From Deinococcus sp. (GTDB taxonomy: Bacteria; Deinococcota; Deinococci; Deinococcales; Deinococcaceae): a stretch of DNA of 41,233 nucleotides. Both the position numbers and the translations under genes were made by a program. The number at the start of each line of letters is the position of its first letter. The first letter of the stretch is position 1. This document shows positions 23,548 to 30,618 of this stretch, piece after piece. The notes beneath the pieces are model-generated. The model searched no databases. It worked only from the letters and a program-made list of their open reading frames with translations, and was not told the origin of the DNA. Location of the stretch: assembly GCA_018260375.1 (NCBI GenBank), contig JAGLBF010000004.1:1-41233 (forward strand), given 5' to 3'.

Positions 23548-23683
23548 ATACGGATTCCGATTGATTTGGCGTACTTCCGAATCAATCAGGGCGGATGCGA
23601 GTGGGAACAGCATACGGACTGCGCGGTATGGAGCCGCAGGCGGCGCTTTTCCGACTGTGGTGGAATGGAGCGGCAGTCCGTCT
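23548..23683 (+). repeat. Dispersed repeat copy 12 (full A+B unit)
   Basis: Nearly identical to copies 2 and 10. It fills much of the divergent gap between hemD and the next gene. Confidence 0.93.
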
Positions 23684-23791
23684 CACAAAGCGTTTGGACA
23701 TTTGGAAATTCAGCTGTGGGAAGAATCTACCTTATAGCCTACCTCAGCGTGTTGCAACCGAACTTGGTACAGTTGGTATAAGATGCACAGC

Positions 23792-24106
23792 ATGAATTTC
23801 AAACTGATTGACTACCAAGGCAAGGGCTTTGTGGTGATGAGCGCACACGATTTTACCCGCTGGCAAGATAACCTTGAGCGCCGCTTTGATGACAGTGTCG
23901 AGGCGGGCAACGCGCACTTGCAAGTGCGGGTTGGGGGCCAAACTCGCAGCTATCCCAGTGTAGAAAGCTACCTGCAAGAATTCACAGTGCGCGATATCAA
24001 TGAAGAAGAAGCACACCTGCTCAGCAAGATCTTTGCCGTAGACCAGGAGCTTCACCCCGCTTGGTACGGCGAGCACGATATTTTTCAGCCGCTCGCAGGC
24101 AAGTAA
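23792..24106 (+). CDS. Small orphan protein, function unknown
   Basis: 104 residues, acidic, predicted cytoplasmic. MNFKLIDYQGKGFVVMSAHDFTRWQDNLERRF suggests strand-strand-helix, followed by VRVGGQTRSYPSVESYLQEFTVRDINEEEAHLLSKIF. No family was recognised. The start is placed at ATG 23792 (TATAAG nine bases upstream, 23777-23782); an in-frame ATG at 23783 touches that box and would need an earlier promoter. It converges on priA, with a 71-bp gap that holds only traces of the repeat. Confidence 0.65.
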   Translation: MNFKLIDYQGKGFVVMSAHDFTRWQDNLERRFDDSVEAGNAHLQVRVGGQTRSYPSVESYLQEFTVRDINEEEAHLLSKIFAVDQELHPAWYGEHDIFQPLAGK

Positions 24107-24177
24107 AGAGGCGGGTGGCGTGTCATACGCCTTGTGAACTGCACCTCGTTGAGCACGCGGTAACACGGACTGCGGTA

Positions 24178-26544
24178 TCAAAGCCCCCCGCGCGGCACTA
24201 CGTCCACCCGCACGCGGGCTTTGAAACTGCGGTTTAAGCCGCGCAGCAACTCGCTGAGTCGGGCCTCGTCACGGGTACGCAACAGCACATGGTAGGGGTA
24301 CATCCCTTTCAGTCGGGCGACAGGACTGGGCGCAGGCCCCAGCACCTCGGCAGAGGTCGCGCCCGCGCTGTACAAGGCAGCGGCAACGTCGTCAGCGGCG
24401 GCACTGGCGCGGGCCTGCTCACGGGCGGAGACCACTACCTGTGCCAGTGTGCCGTGCGGCGGGTACTTGAGGACGCGGCGCAGTTGGTATTCGCTTTGCA
24501 CATACACACCAGCATCTAGCCCCTGGGCCACGCTCTCTAAGGCGGGGTGGGTGGCCTGAAAGGTCTGTACCAGCAGCAAAGGGGCCCGGGTAGGGTGCCA
24601 CTCGGTCAGTTGGCGCAGCAGGCGGTGGTAGCGTTCGCTGGCACGAAAGTCAGAGACGTTGAGCCAGGTATCTGCCAGCGTCACCCCGATCAGTGCTAGG
24701 TCGGGCAAGGCAGGCTGGCTGAGTATGGCCTGGGTCGCCACCACAACCCCACTGGTATTGCTGCCAGCAGCGTTATACAGCGCACTGAGATCGTCTTGCT
24801 GGTCTTTATCAAAGCGGTACACCGGCGTAGCGGGCAGCAGCTTGCGGGCTTCGGCAGCTATCCACTCGGTGCCGGGGCCGCGCGCTTGCCACATCATCTC
24901 ACCGCAGACTTCACAGCGCTCAGGAATACCTTGCTGGTACCCGCACTGATGACATTCAAGCTGGCGCGTGACCTGGTGCAGCCGCAGCGGAATGTCACAG
25001 TTGCGGCAGTGGGGCGTATGTTCGCAGTTTGGGCAGCGGATCAGGGCCGAGTAACCACGCCTGGGCGCCAAAAGCAGCGCTTGACGCCCGCGCTCTGCGA
25101 CTTGCCGCAGCACCTGGGCGAGGTCATGTGACAACGGATAGCCCTGTTTGTCGGGCCTAAACTGTACACCGCTCAGCGGCCCCAGTTCGGGCTGATGGCT
25201 CTGTGCGGCGTAGTCTACAATGTGCAGCCTGATACGCGGCGGCGGCAACACCAGGCCCGCTATGTCGGGGGTCAGCGACTCTACAGCGGGCACGCAGCCC
25301 ACATAGGCCAGAGGCGTAGCCAGCGCCGTAGCCATGCGGCGGGCCATGTCGGGGATAAACAGCGCCGAGCCAGACAGCAGTTTGTAGGCGTCACTGCCTT
25401 CTTCAAGCACCACCAGCAAGGCCAGGTCACTCAGAGGCGCGGTGAGAGCCAGCCCTGTGCCGATGACCAGCCGCACCTCGCCGCGCTGTATACGCGCCCA
25501 GGTTTCTTCGCGCTGCACGTCACTCAGTGCGCCCGAAAAAAGGGCTGCCTGGGTATCGCCCGCCCCGCTGCCTACCACCCCGCTGAGGTGCTCCCAGGCA
25601 CGGCGCAAGGTCGCCGCGTCAGGGGCAATAACCAGCACGCTGCGGCCTACTTCCAGGCGGCGGCGAATGCGCTGGGCCAGCAGCAGGTAGCGCTCGTGGT
25701 CGCGCCCACCGTGCAGTCGCCACACTGCCGCTTCGGGCAAAGTGTCGGGGCGCTGCAAAGGCGGCAAGGAGGCAGTGGGCAGCTCGGGCGGCGGCGCGGG
25801 GAGGTCATGCAAGGCAGCCCAACCGCGTGCCAGCACCCCCGCTACCACACCAGGCGACACCTGCGCTGCTTGCGCCCAGGCACTTTGGCTAGGCAACTGG
25901 CCCGCACCTTGTAGCACCTGCCAGGCGTGTTGTTGGCGTGGGGTGAGCGGCTGTGTGCCGGCGTCTTTAGGGCGGTACACCGTAACTTGGCGCGGCTGGA
26001 GTACAAACTCTTCTTGCAACAGTCCCTGCTCACGCGCAGCGTCAAGCGGCCCCGCAATAAAGTCAGACGCGGCGGCCCACGCCTCAGTCGGCACCGCCGA
26101 GCCGAACGCTGCCCCAAACAAGCTCAGGTCAGCCCCCGCCACCGCCCGCACACGGTGCAAATAACGCCCGTGGCTGAGTGCGCCCAGACCCACGCCCAGC
26201 AAATCAGACAGAATAAGGCCCACAGGCACGCGGCTAAGCGCAGCAAATTGCAGCGTGGCGGCAATAAAACCTGCACCCACCCAAGGCTTATCGTCCAGCA
26301 CCGCCACCACCTCGCGCAGGTTGTGGGCACTTTGGCCGCCCTCCCCCATCACCACCCCGACAAGCAGCCCGTTTTGCCAGGGCACCACCACGCGGCTACC
26401 CAGCGGCAACGGCCCTACAAAGCCGTGCGGCGCAGCAAAATCATAGGCTGCTACAGGAAGCGGCAGCGCCACGGCCCAAGTGCGGGTTACTTTGGACGGG
26501 TGGGCTGGATCTTCCAAATCTGGCGTAAAAGGCGGAGCAGACAT
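24178..26544 (-). CDS. priA: Primosomal protein PriA, helicase motifs lost
   Basis: Replication-restart protein that recognises abandoned forks and loads the replicative helicase. 788 residues: 3'-end-binding domain, a winged-helix-like region, two degenerate helicase lobes with the zinc module between, and the C-terminal domain. The zinc cysteines are intact (CPNC, CRNCDIPL, CHQCGY, CEVCGEM, about 503-548). Where active PriA has GxTGSGKT, this protein has VWRLHGGRDHERYLLLAQ (about 272), and DEEH is replaced by LEEGSDAY (about 380), so ATP hydrolysis is not expected. The open frame extends 74 residues further upstream, but that part is translated repeat; ATG 26544, with CATACT nine bases before it, is the likely start. 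Confidence 0.93.
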   Translation of the reverse strand: MSAPPFTPDLEDPAHPSKVTRTWAVALPLPVAAYDFAAPHGFVGPLPLGSRVVVPWQNGLLVGVVMGEGGQSAHNLREVVAVLDDKPWVGAGFIAATLQFAALSRVPVGLILSDLLGVGLGALSHGRYLHRVRAVAGADLSLFGAAFGSAVPTEAWAAASDFIAGPLDAAREQGLLQEEFVLQPRQVTVYRPKDAGTQPLTPRQQHAWQVLQGAGQLPSQSAWAQAAQVSPGVVAGVLARGWAALHDLPAPPPELPTASLPPLQRPDTLPEAAVWRLHGGRDHERYLLLAQRIRRRLEVGRSVLVIAPDAATLRRAWEHLSGVVGSGAGDTQAALFSGALSDVQREETWARIQRGEVRLVIGTGLALTAPLSDLALLVVLEEGSDAYKLLSGSALFIPDMARRMATALATPLAYVGCVPAVESLTPDIAGLVLPPPRIRLHIVDYAAQSHQPELGPLSGVQFRPDKQGYPLSHDLAQVLRQVAERGRQALLLAPRRGYSALIRCPNCEHTPHCRNCDIPLRLHQVTRQLECHQCGYQQGIPERCEVCGEMMWQARGPGTEWIAAEARKLLPATPVYRFDKDQQDDLSALYNAAGSNTSGVVVATQAILSQPALPDLALIGVTLADTWLNVSDFRASERYHRLLRQLTEWHPTRAPLLLVQTFQATHPALESVAQGLDAGVYVQSEYQLRRVLKYPPHGTLAQVVVSAREQARASAAADDVAAALYSAGATSAEVLGPAPSPVARLKGMYPYHVLLRTRDEARLSELLRGLNRSFKARVRVDVVPRGGL

Positions 26545-26583
26545 TCGCGGATCAGTATGCCGCCTGAGGGGGTGAAAGGTCTG

Positions 26584-26718
26584 ATACAGATTCCGATTGA
26601 TTTGGCGTACTTCCGAATCAATCCGAGCGGATGCGAGTGGGAACAGCATACGGACTGTGCGGTATGGAGCCGCAGGCGGTGCTTTTCCGACTGTGGTGGA
26701 ATTTAGCGCAGTCCGTAT
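26584..26718 (+). repeat. Dispersed repeat copy 13 (full A+B unit)
   Basis: Full unit ATACAGATTCCGATTG... to GCGCAGTCCGTAT, 40 bp upstream of the priA start and just downstream of the TMEM175 gene stop. Its antisense reading makes the false priA N-terminus (PPAAPYRTVRMLFPLASARI). Confidence 0.92.
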
Positions 26719-26772
26719 GAGACCCGGTGGAGTGATGGTCAGACCCTTCTTCTCTGTCTGTGTCACACTTGT

Positions 26773-27366
26773 CTACAGCCGCTGCTGCACCGCCCGCTCC
26801 ATGCGCCGTTCAGGAACAAGCCACATCAGCGCCACAGCCAGCAGCGTCACGCCTGAAGCGTAGGCCCCCAGTTGACCAAAAAATGGCAAGGCCATCGACA
26901 GCACATACATCACCAAAGAAAGCACTTGTTTGATCAGGAAACTGTGGTCAGCGGCCTCTACAAGTATATCGTTGCCCTCATTATGGGCAATAGTACGAAC
27001 CAAAATACTATAACTAACAGCGCACATAAAGGCAACAAACCCGTAGCAAGTCATAGGCACAGATGAAAAATGTGATGTACCTGCCCAATCTGTTACGTAG
27101 GGGAACAAAGACAACCAAAAGAGCAGTTGTAAATTGGCCCACAGCACCTTCCCACTAATGCGCTTGGCCGTATGCATCAAGTGGTGGTGATTATTCCAGT
27201 AAATGCCGACATACACAAAACTGATGATGTAGCTCAGCAAGGTAGGCCACAGCTTGGCTATAAAGGTCCATTCATGTCCAACAGGGCGCGGCAATTGCAG
27301 CACCATAATGGTGATAACAATGGCGATAACGCCGTCTGAAAAGGCCTCCATTCTTGTTGTATCCAC
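26773..27366 (-). CDS. TMEM175-family membrane protein (potassium channel type, DUF1211)
   Basis: 197-residue integral membrane protein. The N-terminal segment DTTRMEAFSDGVIAIVITIMV contains the signature R-x-x-x-F-S-D of TMEM175 channels, whose bacterial members form potassium-selective tetramers. Five or six hydrophobic helices follow, with NHHHLMHTAKRISGKVLWANLQLLFWLSLFP after the second helix, typical of the family. The start is GTG 27366 (VDTTRMEAF), preceded by TTGGAG six bases upstream; a TTG at 27384 would add six residues. Divergent from the orphan gene at 27853, across a gap with unusual repeats. Confidence 0.9.
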   Translation of the reverse strand: MDTTRMEAFSDGVIAIVITIMVLQLPRPVGHEWTFIAKLWPTLLSYIISFVYVGIYWNNHHHLMHTAKRISGKVLWANLQLLFWLSLFPYVTDWAGTSHFSSVPMTCYGFVAFMCAVSYSILVRTIAHNEGNDILVEAADHSFLIKQVLSLVMYVLSMALPFFGQLGAYASGVTLLAVALMWLVPERRMERAVQQRL

Positions 27367-27413
27367 AGTAACTCCAACTAACAACAGTGCTCACTTTGAC
27401 TAGGCCTAAACCG

Positions 27414-27472
27414 TGGACAACCTAAACACTGGGCAACCTAAATAGTGGGCAAGCTAAACAGTGGGAAAATAG
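27414..27472. repeat. 16-bp tandem repeat upstream of TMEM175 gene
   Basis: Three full units, TGGACAACCTAAACAC (27414-27429), TGGGCAACCTAAATAG (27430-27445) and TGGGCAAGCTAAACAG (27446-27461), plus a partial TGGGAAAATAG. It starts 48 bp upstream of the GTG start, so it could overlap that gene's promoter. Confidence 0.85.
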
Positions 27473-27498
27473 TACCATACCACAGTAAGCATTCTGCC

Positions 27499-27555
27499 CG
27501 CTCCAGCGGAAGCTACGGCTCTACGATGCCCAGACCCGTAACTTCCGCTGGAGCG
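27499..27555. repeat. 14-bp perfect inverted repeat
   Basis: CGCTCCAGCGGAAG (27499-27512) and CTTCCGCTGGAGCG (27542-27555), with 29 bp between. No T tract follows on either strand. It could be a small inserted element, a regulatory cruciform or a recombination site. Confidence 0.7.
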
Positions 27556-27661
27556 AATAGGCCAAAAGAGAAATCAGGGTCTGTATTATCTGTTGTTATA
27601 TTATCTGTTTTTATCAGAATCATAACTGTTCTTTACGCCGTACTCACCGCTGACCAACCAT

Positions 27662-27796
27662 CTGTACGACAGACTGCGCTCCATTGCAGCACACTCGGTG
27701 CTAGCCCGACCGTGCTTCCCTAGCACAGAACCCGTATATTTTCTCACTCGCGTACGCCCCAGTTCAATCAGAAACGACCTGATTCAATCTGAATTC
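27662..27796 (-). repeat. Dispersed repeat copy 14 (diverged full unit)
   Basis: AGACTGCGCTCCATTGCAGC, ACCCGTAT and an A-type hairpin TTCAATCAG...CTGATTCAA at the right end. It lies upstream of the orphan gene at 27853. Confidence 0.65.
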
Positions 27797-27840
27797 ATGC
27801 AATAGGCTTGCTTGCCCTAGAACTTAGGATGATGAAGGAT

Positions 27841-27846
27841 TATCAT
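27841..27846 (+). promoter_or_regulatory. -10 box for leaderless start at 27853
   Basis: TATCAT, six bases (AGGCGA), ATG. Confidence 0.4.
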
Positions 27847-27852
27847 AGGCGA

Positions 27853-28218
27853 ATGAACAGTCTGAAGATCCAAAATTATCAACTGAAAGCTAAAAAGATA
27901 CCACCACATATAGACCTTAGCGGATTTTTTGCCTTTTTTGGAGTATCGGGTGTTGATCATGATCGCCAGAAAAGAATAGATGAGCGCTATGAGCTAGAGC
28001 ACTACCCTACTATGATTACCCTGACTCTGAACAGCAAGTTACCTGCCGGCAAGTATCAGTTAGAGGGCCTTCCCGAACGGCTTAACTGGCGTGACTGGGT
28101 TAGTAGCGGCGGCAATACTGTCAGTAGTGACCTGAGCAGCAACGCCCTAGAAGAATTTGAAGAGTGGTGGGCCAGCAGTGATAGAGCTGTGCGGCCTGTG
28201 CCTCTTTTTGAGGGATAA
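27853..28218 (+). CDS. Small orphan protein, function unknown
   Basis: 121 residues, predicted cytoplasmic. Begins MNSLKIQNYQLKAKKIPPHIDLSG and has a later tryptophan-rich acidic tail (LEEFEEWWASSDRAVRP). The N-terminal half contains GFFAFFGVSGVDHDRQKRIDERYELEH, and strands such as TMITLTLNSKLPAGKYQLEG follow. No family was recognised. Base composition is more AT-rich than in neighbouring genes, possibly recent gain. ATG 27853 is chosen for its TATCAT box; the frame is open upstream to 27808. Confidence 0.6.
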   Translation: MNSLKIQNYQLKAKKIPPHIDLSGFFAFFGVSGVDHDRQKRIDERYELEHYPTMITLTLNSKLPAGKYQLEGLPERLNWRDWVSSGGNTVSSDLSSNALEEFEEWWASSDRAVRPVPLFEG

Positions 28219-28331
28219 GACATAGGAATGCTGACTTAAGGCTTGTTAAGCACGCGACAAAGGAAATCTACCGATAGAGAAAGTATAGATTTTGCAGTAG
28301 AGCATGCAGATTCCAATTAAAGCGGGTCATT

Positions 28332-28337
28332 TATTAT
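28332..28337 (+). promoter_or_regulatory. Likely -10 box of rib operon
   Basis: TATTAT, placed so that transcription would start at about 28344, within the first stem of the leader hairpin. No good -35 at 17 nt (nearby sequences are GATTCC and TTCCAA). Confidence 0.4.
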
Positions 28338-28341
28338 TTAA

Positions 28342-28395
28342 CTGGGGCCGACTCAACTAGGAAACCAACGTTTCGGCACCGAGTCGTGACCCCAG
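28342..28395 (+). other. Long leader hairpin ahead of the FMN riboswitch
   Basis: Three nested stems: CTGGGG/CCCCAG (28342-28347 with 28390-28395), CGACTC/GAGTCG (28349-28354 with 28381-28386) and GAAAC/GTTTC (28361-28365 with 28370-28374, loop CAAC). It may be a 5'-end stabiliser of the rib mRNA, a terminator without T tract or a small RNA. Confidence 0.5.
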
Positions 28396-28522
28396 GCTGC
28401 CATGACCAAGGTGAGTAGAGGCCAGCTACAAGGTCATACACCATCACAAACCCGTGCCCCTGAGCGCGCTATGCTGCTGAGCGGTTGCCCCGCCACAGCA
28501 AAAAGGACTGGGCGCAGCCAAC

Positions 28523-28680
28523 CCTCTTTCGGGGCGGGGCGCAATTCCCCACCGGCGGTAACGGCCTGGACTGTATTGACCTGGCCCCAGCCCGCGAAGC
28601 CCGCGCAATTCGCACCACGCGCAGGCCCGATGCCGCGCAACTCGGCAGCCGACGGTTACAGTCCGGATGAGAGAAAGGGG
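28523..28680 (+). promoter_or_regulatory. FMN riboswitch (RFN element)
   Basis: Conserved blocks are present in order: TCGGGGCGGGGCGCAATTCC, CACCGGCGGTA, GCCCGCGA, a variable arm, GCCGACGGTTACAGTCCGGA and TGAGAGAAAG. The closing P1 stem is eight pairs, CCTCTTTC (28523-28530) with GAAAGGGG (28673-28680). FMN binding represses riboflavin genes in known examples; the ribD start is 40 bp downstream. Confidence 0.97.
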
Positions 28681-28690
28681 AAACGTTTAA

Positions 28691-28710
28691 CCTGCCACCC
28701 CCGGCGGGTG
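28691..28710 (+). promoter_or_regulatory. Expression platform: hairpin over ribD ribosome-binding site
   Basis: CCTGCC (28691-28696) can pair with GGCGGG (28703-28708), or CACCC (28696-28700) with GGGTG (28706-28710). Either sequesters the GGGTGA that lies 9 bases before the ribD ATG. No T tract follows, so control is probably of translation rather than termination. Confidence 0.55.
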
Positions 28711-28720
28711 ACGTTGCCGT

Positions 28721-29773
28721 ATGAAAAGCCGAGAACAAGACACCGAATATATGAAGTTGGCCCTTGCCGAGGCGCAAAAAGGCGTGGGCCGTACCAGCCC
28801 CAACCCGCCGGTAGGCTGCGTGATTGTGCAGGGCGCTGAGGTCGTGGGGCGCGGCTTTCACCCCAGAGCGGGCGAGCCTCACGCCGAGGTAGTTGCGCTG
28901 AGGGACGCGGGCGAACGGGCGCGGGAAGCCACCGCCTATGTGACGCTTGAGCCGTGCAGCCACTACGGGCGCACCCCGCCGTGCGCTGACGCCCTGATAG
29001 CCGCAGGCGTGTCCCGCGTGGTGGTGGCAGCGGGCGACCCTAATCCACAGGTCAACGGACAAGGACTCGCCAAACTGCGGGCCGCCGGCGTGGACGTAGA
29101 GATAGGGGTGCTTGAAGCCGAGGCCACGCGCCAACAGGCCGGATTCCGCTCGCTGGTAACGCGGGGCCGTCCGCACGTTATCTACAAGTACGCCATGACC
29201 CTTGACGGCAAAACGGCGGCGCTGGGTCAAGGAAACGGCTCTGTCAGCGGCCCACAGGCACGCGAGCGGGTCATGCACTGGCGCAACCAAGCCGACGCCC
29301 TAGCGGTAGGTGCTCATACCGTGCAACTAGACAACCCCCAACTCACCACGCGGGGCCTAGACGGCGGACGTGACCCCCGCGCCGTGATTTTTGACCGTGA
29401 GGGCCGCACGCCGCCGAGTGCTTTAGCGCTGCGACCAGGCACTATCGTTGTCAGCACACCGAGCACCAACTACACTGCGCCAGCGGGCGTCACCGTATTG
29501 CGTGCCGAAGGGTTACCCGACGCGCTGACCCAACTGGGCAACCTCAACATTTCTACCCTGCTGCTTGAAGGCGGGGCTACGCTTGCCAGCGCTTTTTTGA
29601 CCTCTGGTCTGATAGACGAAGTGCGGGCTTTTGTCGCCCCCAAGCTGCTGGGTGCGGGCCTGCCGCCTTTGCTCGCACCCACGCGCAGCATGCACGCCGC
29701 GCAGGACTTGGACGTGTGGAGCGTGGAACAGGTGGGTGAGGATGTGCTGATTGTTGGCAGACTGCGGGTGTGA
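28721..29773 (+). CDS. ribD: Bifunctional riboflavin deaminase/reductase RibD
   Basis: Second and third steps of riboflavin synthesis from GTP: deamination, then NADPH-dependent ribosyl reduction of the pyrimidine. 350 residues. The N-terminal deaminase has the zinc motif PHAEVVAL (histidine about 53) and PCSHYGRTPPC (about 77-87); the C-terminal reductase has KYAMTLDGKTA (about 162), an internal GRDPRAVIFD and LLEGGATLASAFL (about 285). First gene of the rib operon, under the FMN riboswitch. Its TGA stop overlaps the first base of a dispersed repeat. Confidence 0.96.
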   Translation: MKSREQDTEYMKLALAEAQKGVGRTSPNPPVGCVIVQGAEVVGRGFHPRAGEPHAEVVALRDAGERAREATAYVTLEPCSHYGRTPPCADALIAAGVSRVVVAAGDPNPQVNGQGLAKLRAAGVDVEIGVLEAEATRQQAGFRSLVTRGRPHVIYKYAMTLDGKTAALGQGNGSVSGPQARERVMHWRNQADALAVGAHTVQLDNPQLTTRGLDGGRDPRAVIFDREGRTPPSALALRPGTIVVSTPSTNYTAPAGVTVLRAEGLPDALTQLGNLNISTLLLEGGATLASAFLTSGLIDEVRAFVAPKLLGAGLPPLLAPTRSMHAAQDLDVWSVEQVGEDVLIVGRLRV

Positions 29774-29852
29774 TACGGACGGCGCTCTATTCCAGCACCC
29801 CAAGAACCCAGCACGGCAAGAAACCAGAACAGCAAGAAAAGTGCTGCCTACC
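29773..29852 (-). repeat. Dispersed repeat copy 15 (B core with 16-bp steps), inside rib operon
   Basis: Begins ATACGGACGGCGCTC on the ribD stop codon. It carries 16-bp steps CAAGAACCCAGCACGG (29801-29816) and CAAGAAACCAGAACAG (29817-29832), then a diverged third. The gap to ribE is 197 bp. Confidence 0.65.
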
Positions 29853-29970
29853 TTTGTCAATTTTGTCAATCAACAAAGTTCAAGTCAGAAGCCGTACCAG
29901 AAAGCACAACTGCCCGCAAAATAGCCTGTAGCAAGACAGCCCAGAGCGCTCACCATTAATAAGGAGTGGT

Positions 29971-30618
29971 ATGTTTACTGGAATCATCGAACAACTCGGC
30001 CGCGTCACTCACGCCGCCCAACACCATGGCCATCTCAGCCTGCGCATTGCCCCTTCGCAGATGTGGCCCGACCTCGCGCTGGGCGAATCTATCGCCTGTA
30101 GCGGCACCTGCCTGACCGTCACCGACTGGGACAGCGACAGCTTTGGTGTAGACCTTAGCCGCGAAACCCTTGCCAAAACCGCGCCGCACTGGGCCGCAGG
30201 GCAACCCCTCAACCTAGAGCGGGCCATGAGCGCCGGCTCACGCTTTGGCGGGCATATCGTCAGCGGACATGTGGACGGTGTGGGCGAGGTGCTGGAGGTA
30301 CGCGAGGAACCCGGCGCGTACACCATGCGGCTGCGTGCGCCTGGCAGCCTAGCCAGGTACCTGACCCCCAAAGGCAGCGTCACTGTAGACGGCGTGAGCC
30401 TGACGCTGGTGGATGTCGGCGGCCCTGCTGGAAGCCGCCCCGACTGGCCTGCCCACGAGTTTACGCTGTGGCTGGTGCCGCACACCCTACAGGTCACCAC
30501 GCTGCACACCTGGCAGGCGGGTACGCAGGTGAACCTGGAAGCTGACCAGATAGCCAAATATGTAGAGCGGCTGCTGGCCGTGCGTGAGGCAGGGAGCCGG
30601 GCGGAGCTCAGCGTATGA
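29971..30618 (+). CDS. ribE: Riboflavin synthase alpha subunit
   Basis: Dismutates two 6,7-dimethyl-8-ribityllumazine molecules to riboflavin and a pyrimidine. 215 residues built of two similar beta-barrel halves: MFTGIIEQLGRV opens the first and GGHIVSGHVDGVGEV the second; the LTVTDWDSDSFGVDLSRETL and LTLVDV blocks mark the ligand sites. AAGGAG lies 7 bases before ATG 29971. The last 4 bp overlap ribBA (ATGA), giving coupled translation. Confidence 0.96.
   Translation: MFTGIIEQLGRVTHAAQHHGHLSLRIAPSQMWPDLALGESIACSGTCLTVTDWDSDSFGVDLSRETLAKTAPHWAAGQPLNLERAMSAGSRFGGHIVSGHVDGVGEVLEVREEPGAYTMRLRAPGSLARYLTPKGSVTVDGVSLTLVDVGGPAGSRPDWPAHEFTLWLVPHTLQVTTLHTWQAGTQVNLEADQIAKYVERLLAVREAGSRAELSV

Noticed and set aside
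24124..24178. Another repeat copy between the orphan gene and priA
   Set aside because: Only CATACGCC and ACGGACTGCGGTAT fragments remain; too weak to list as a copy.
24178..26766. 862-residue version of PriA
   Set aside because: The first 74 residues are translated dispersed repeat; the start at 26544 fits the family.
28342..28395. Resemblance of GGCACCGAGTCG to the 3' part of Cas9 tracrRNA
   Set aside because: Only 12 bases match, no cas gene or repeat array is present, and the pairing partners differ.
28402..28839. Plus-strand open frame over the FMN riboswitch
   Set aside because: Overlaps a certain riboswitch and the ribD start in another frame.
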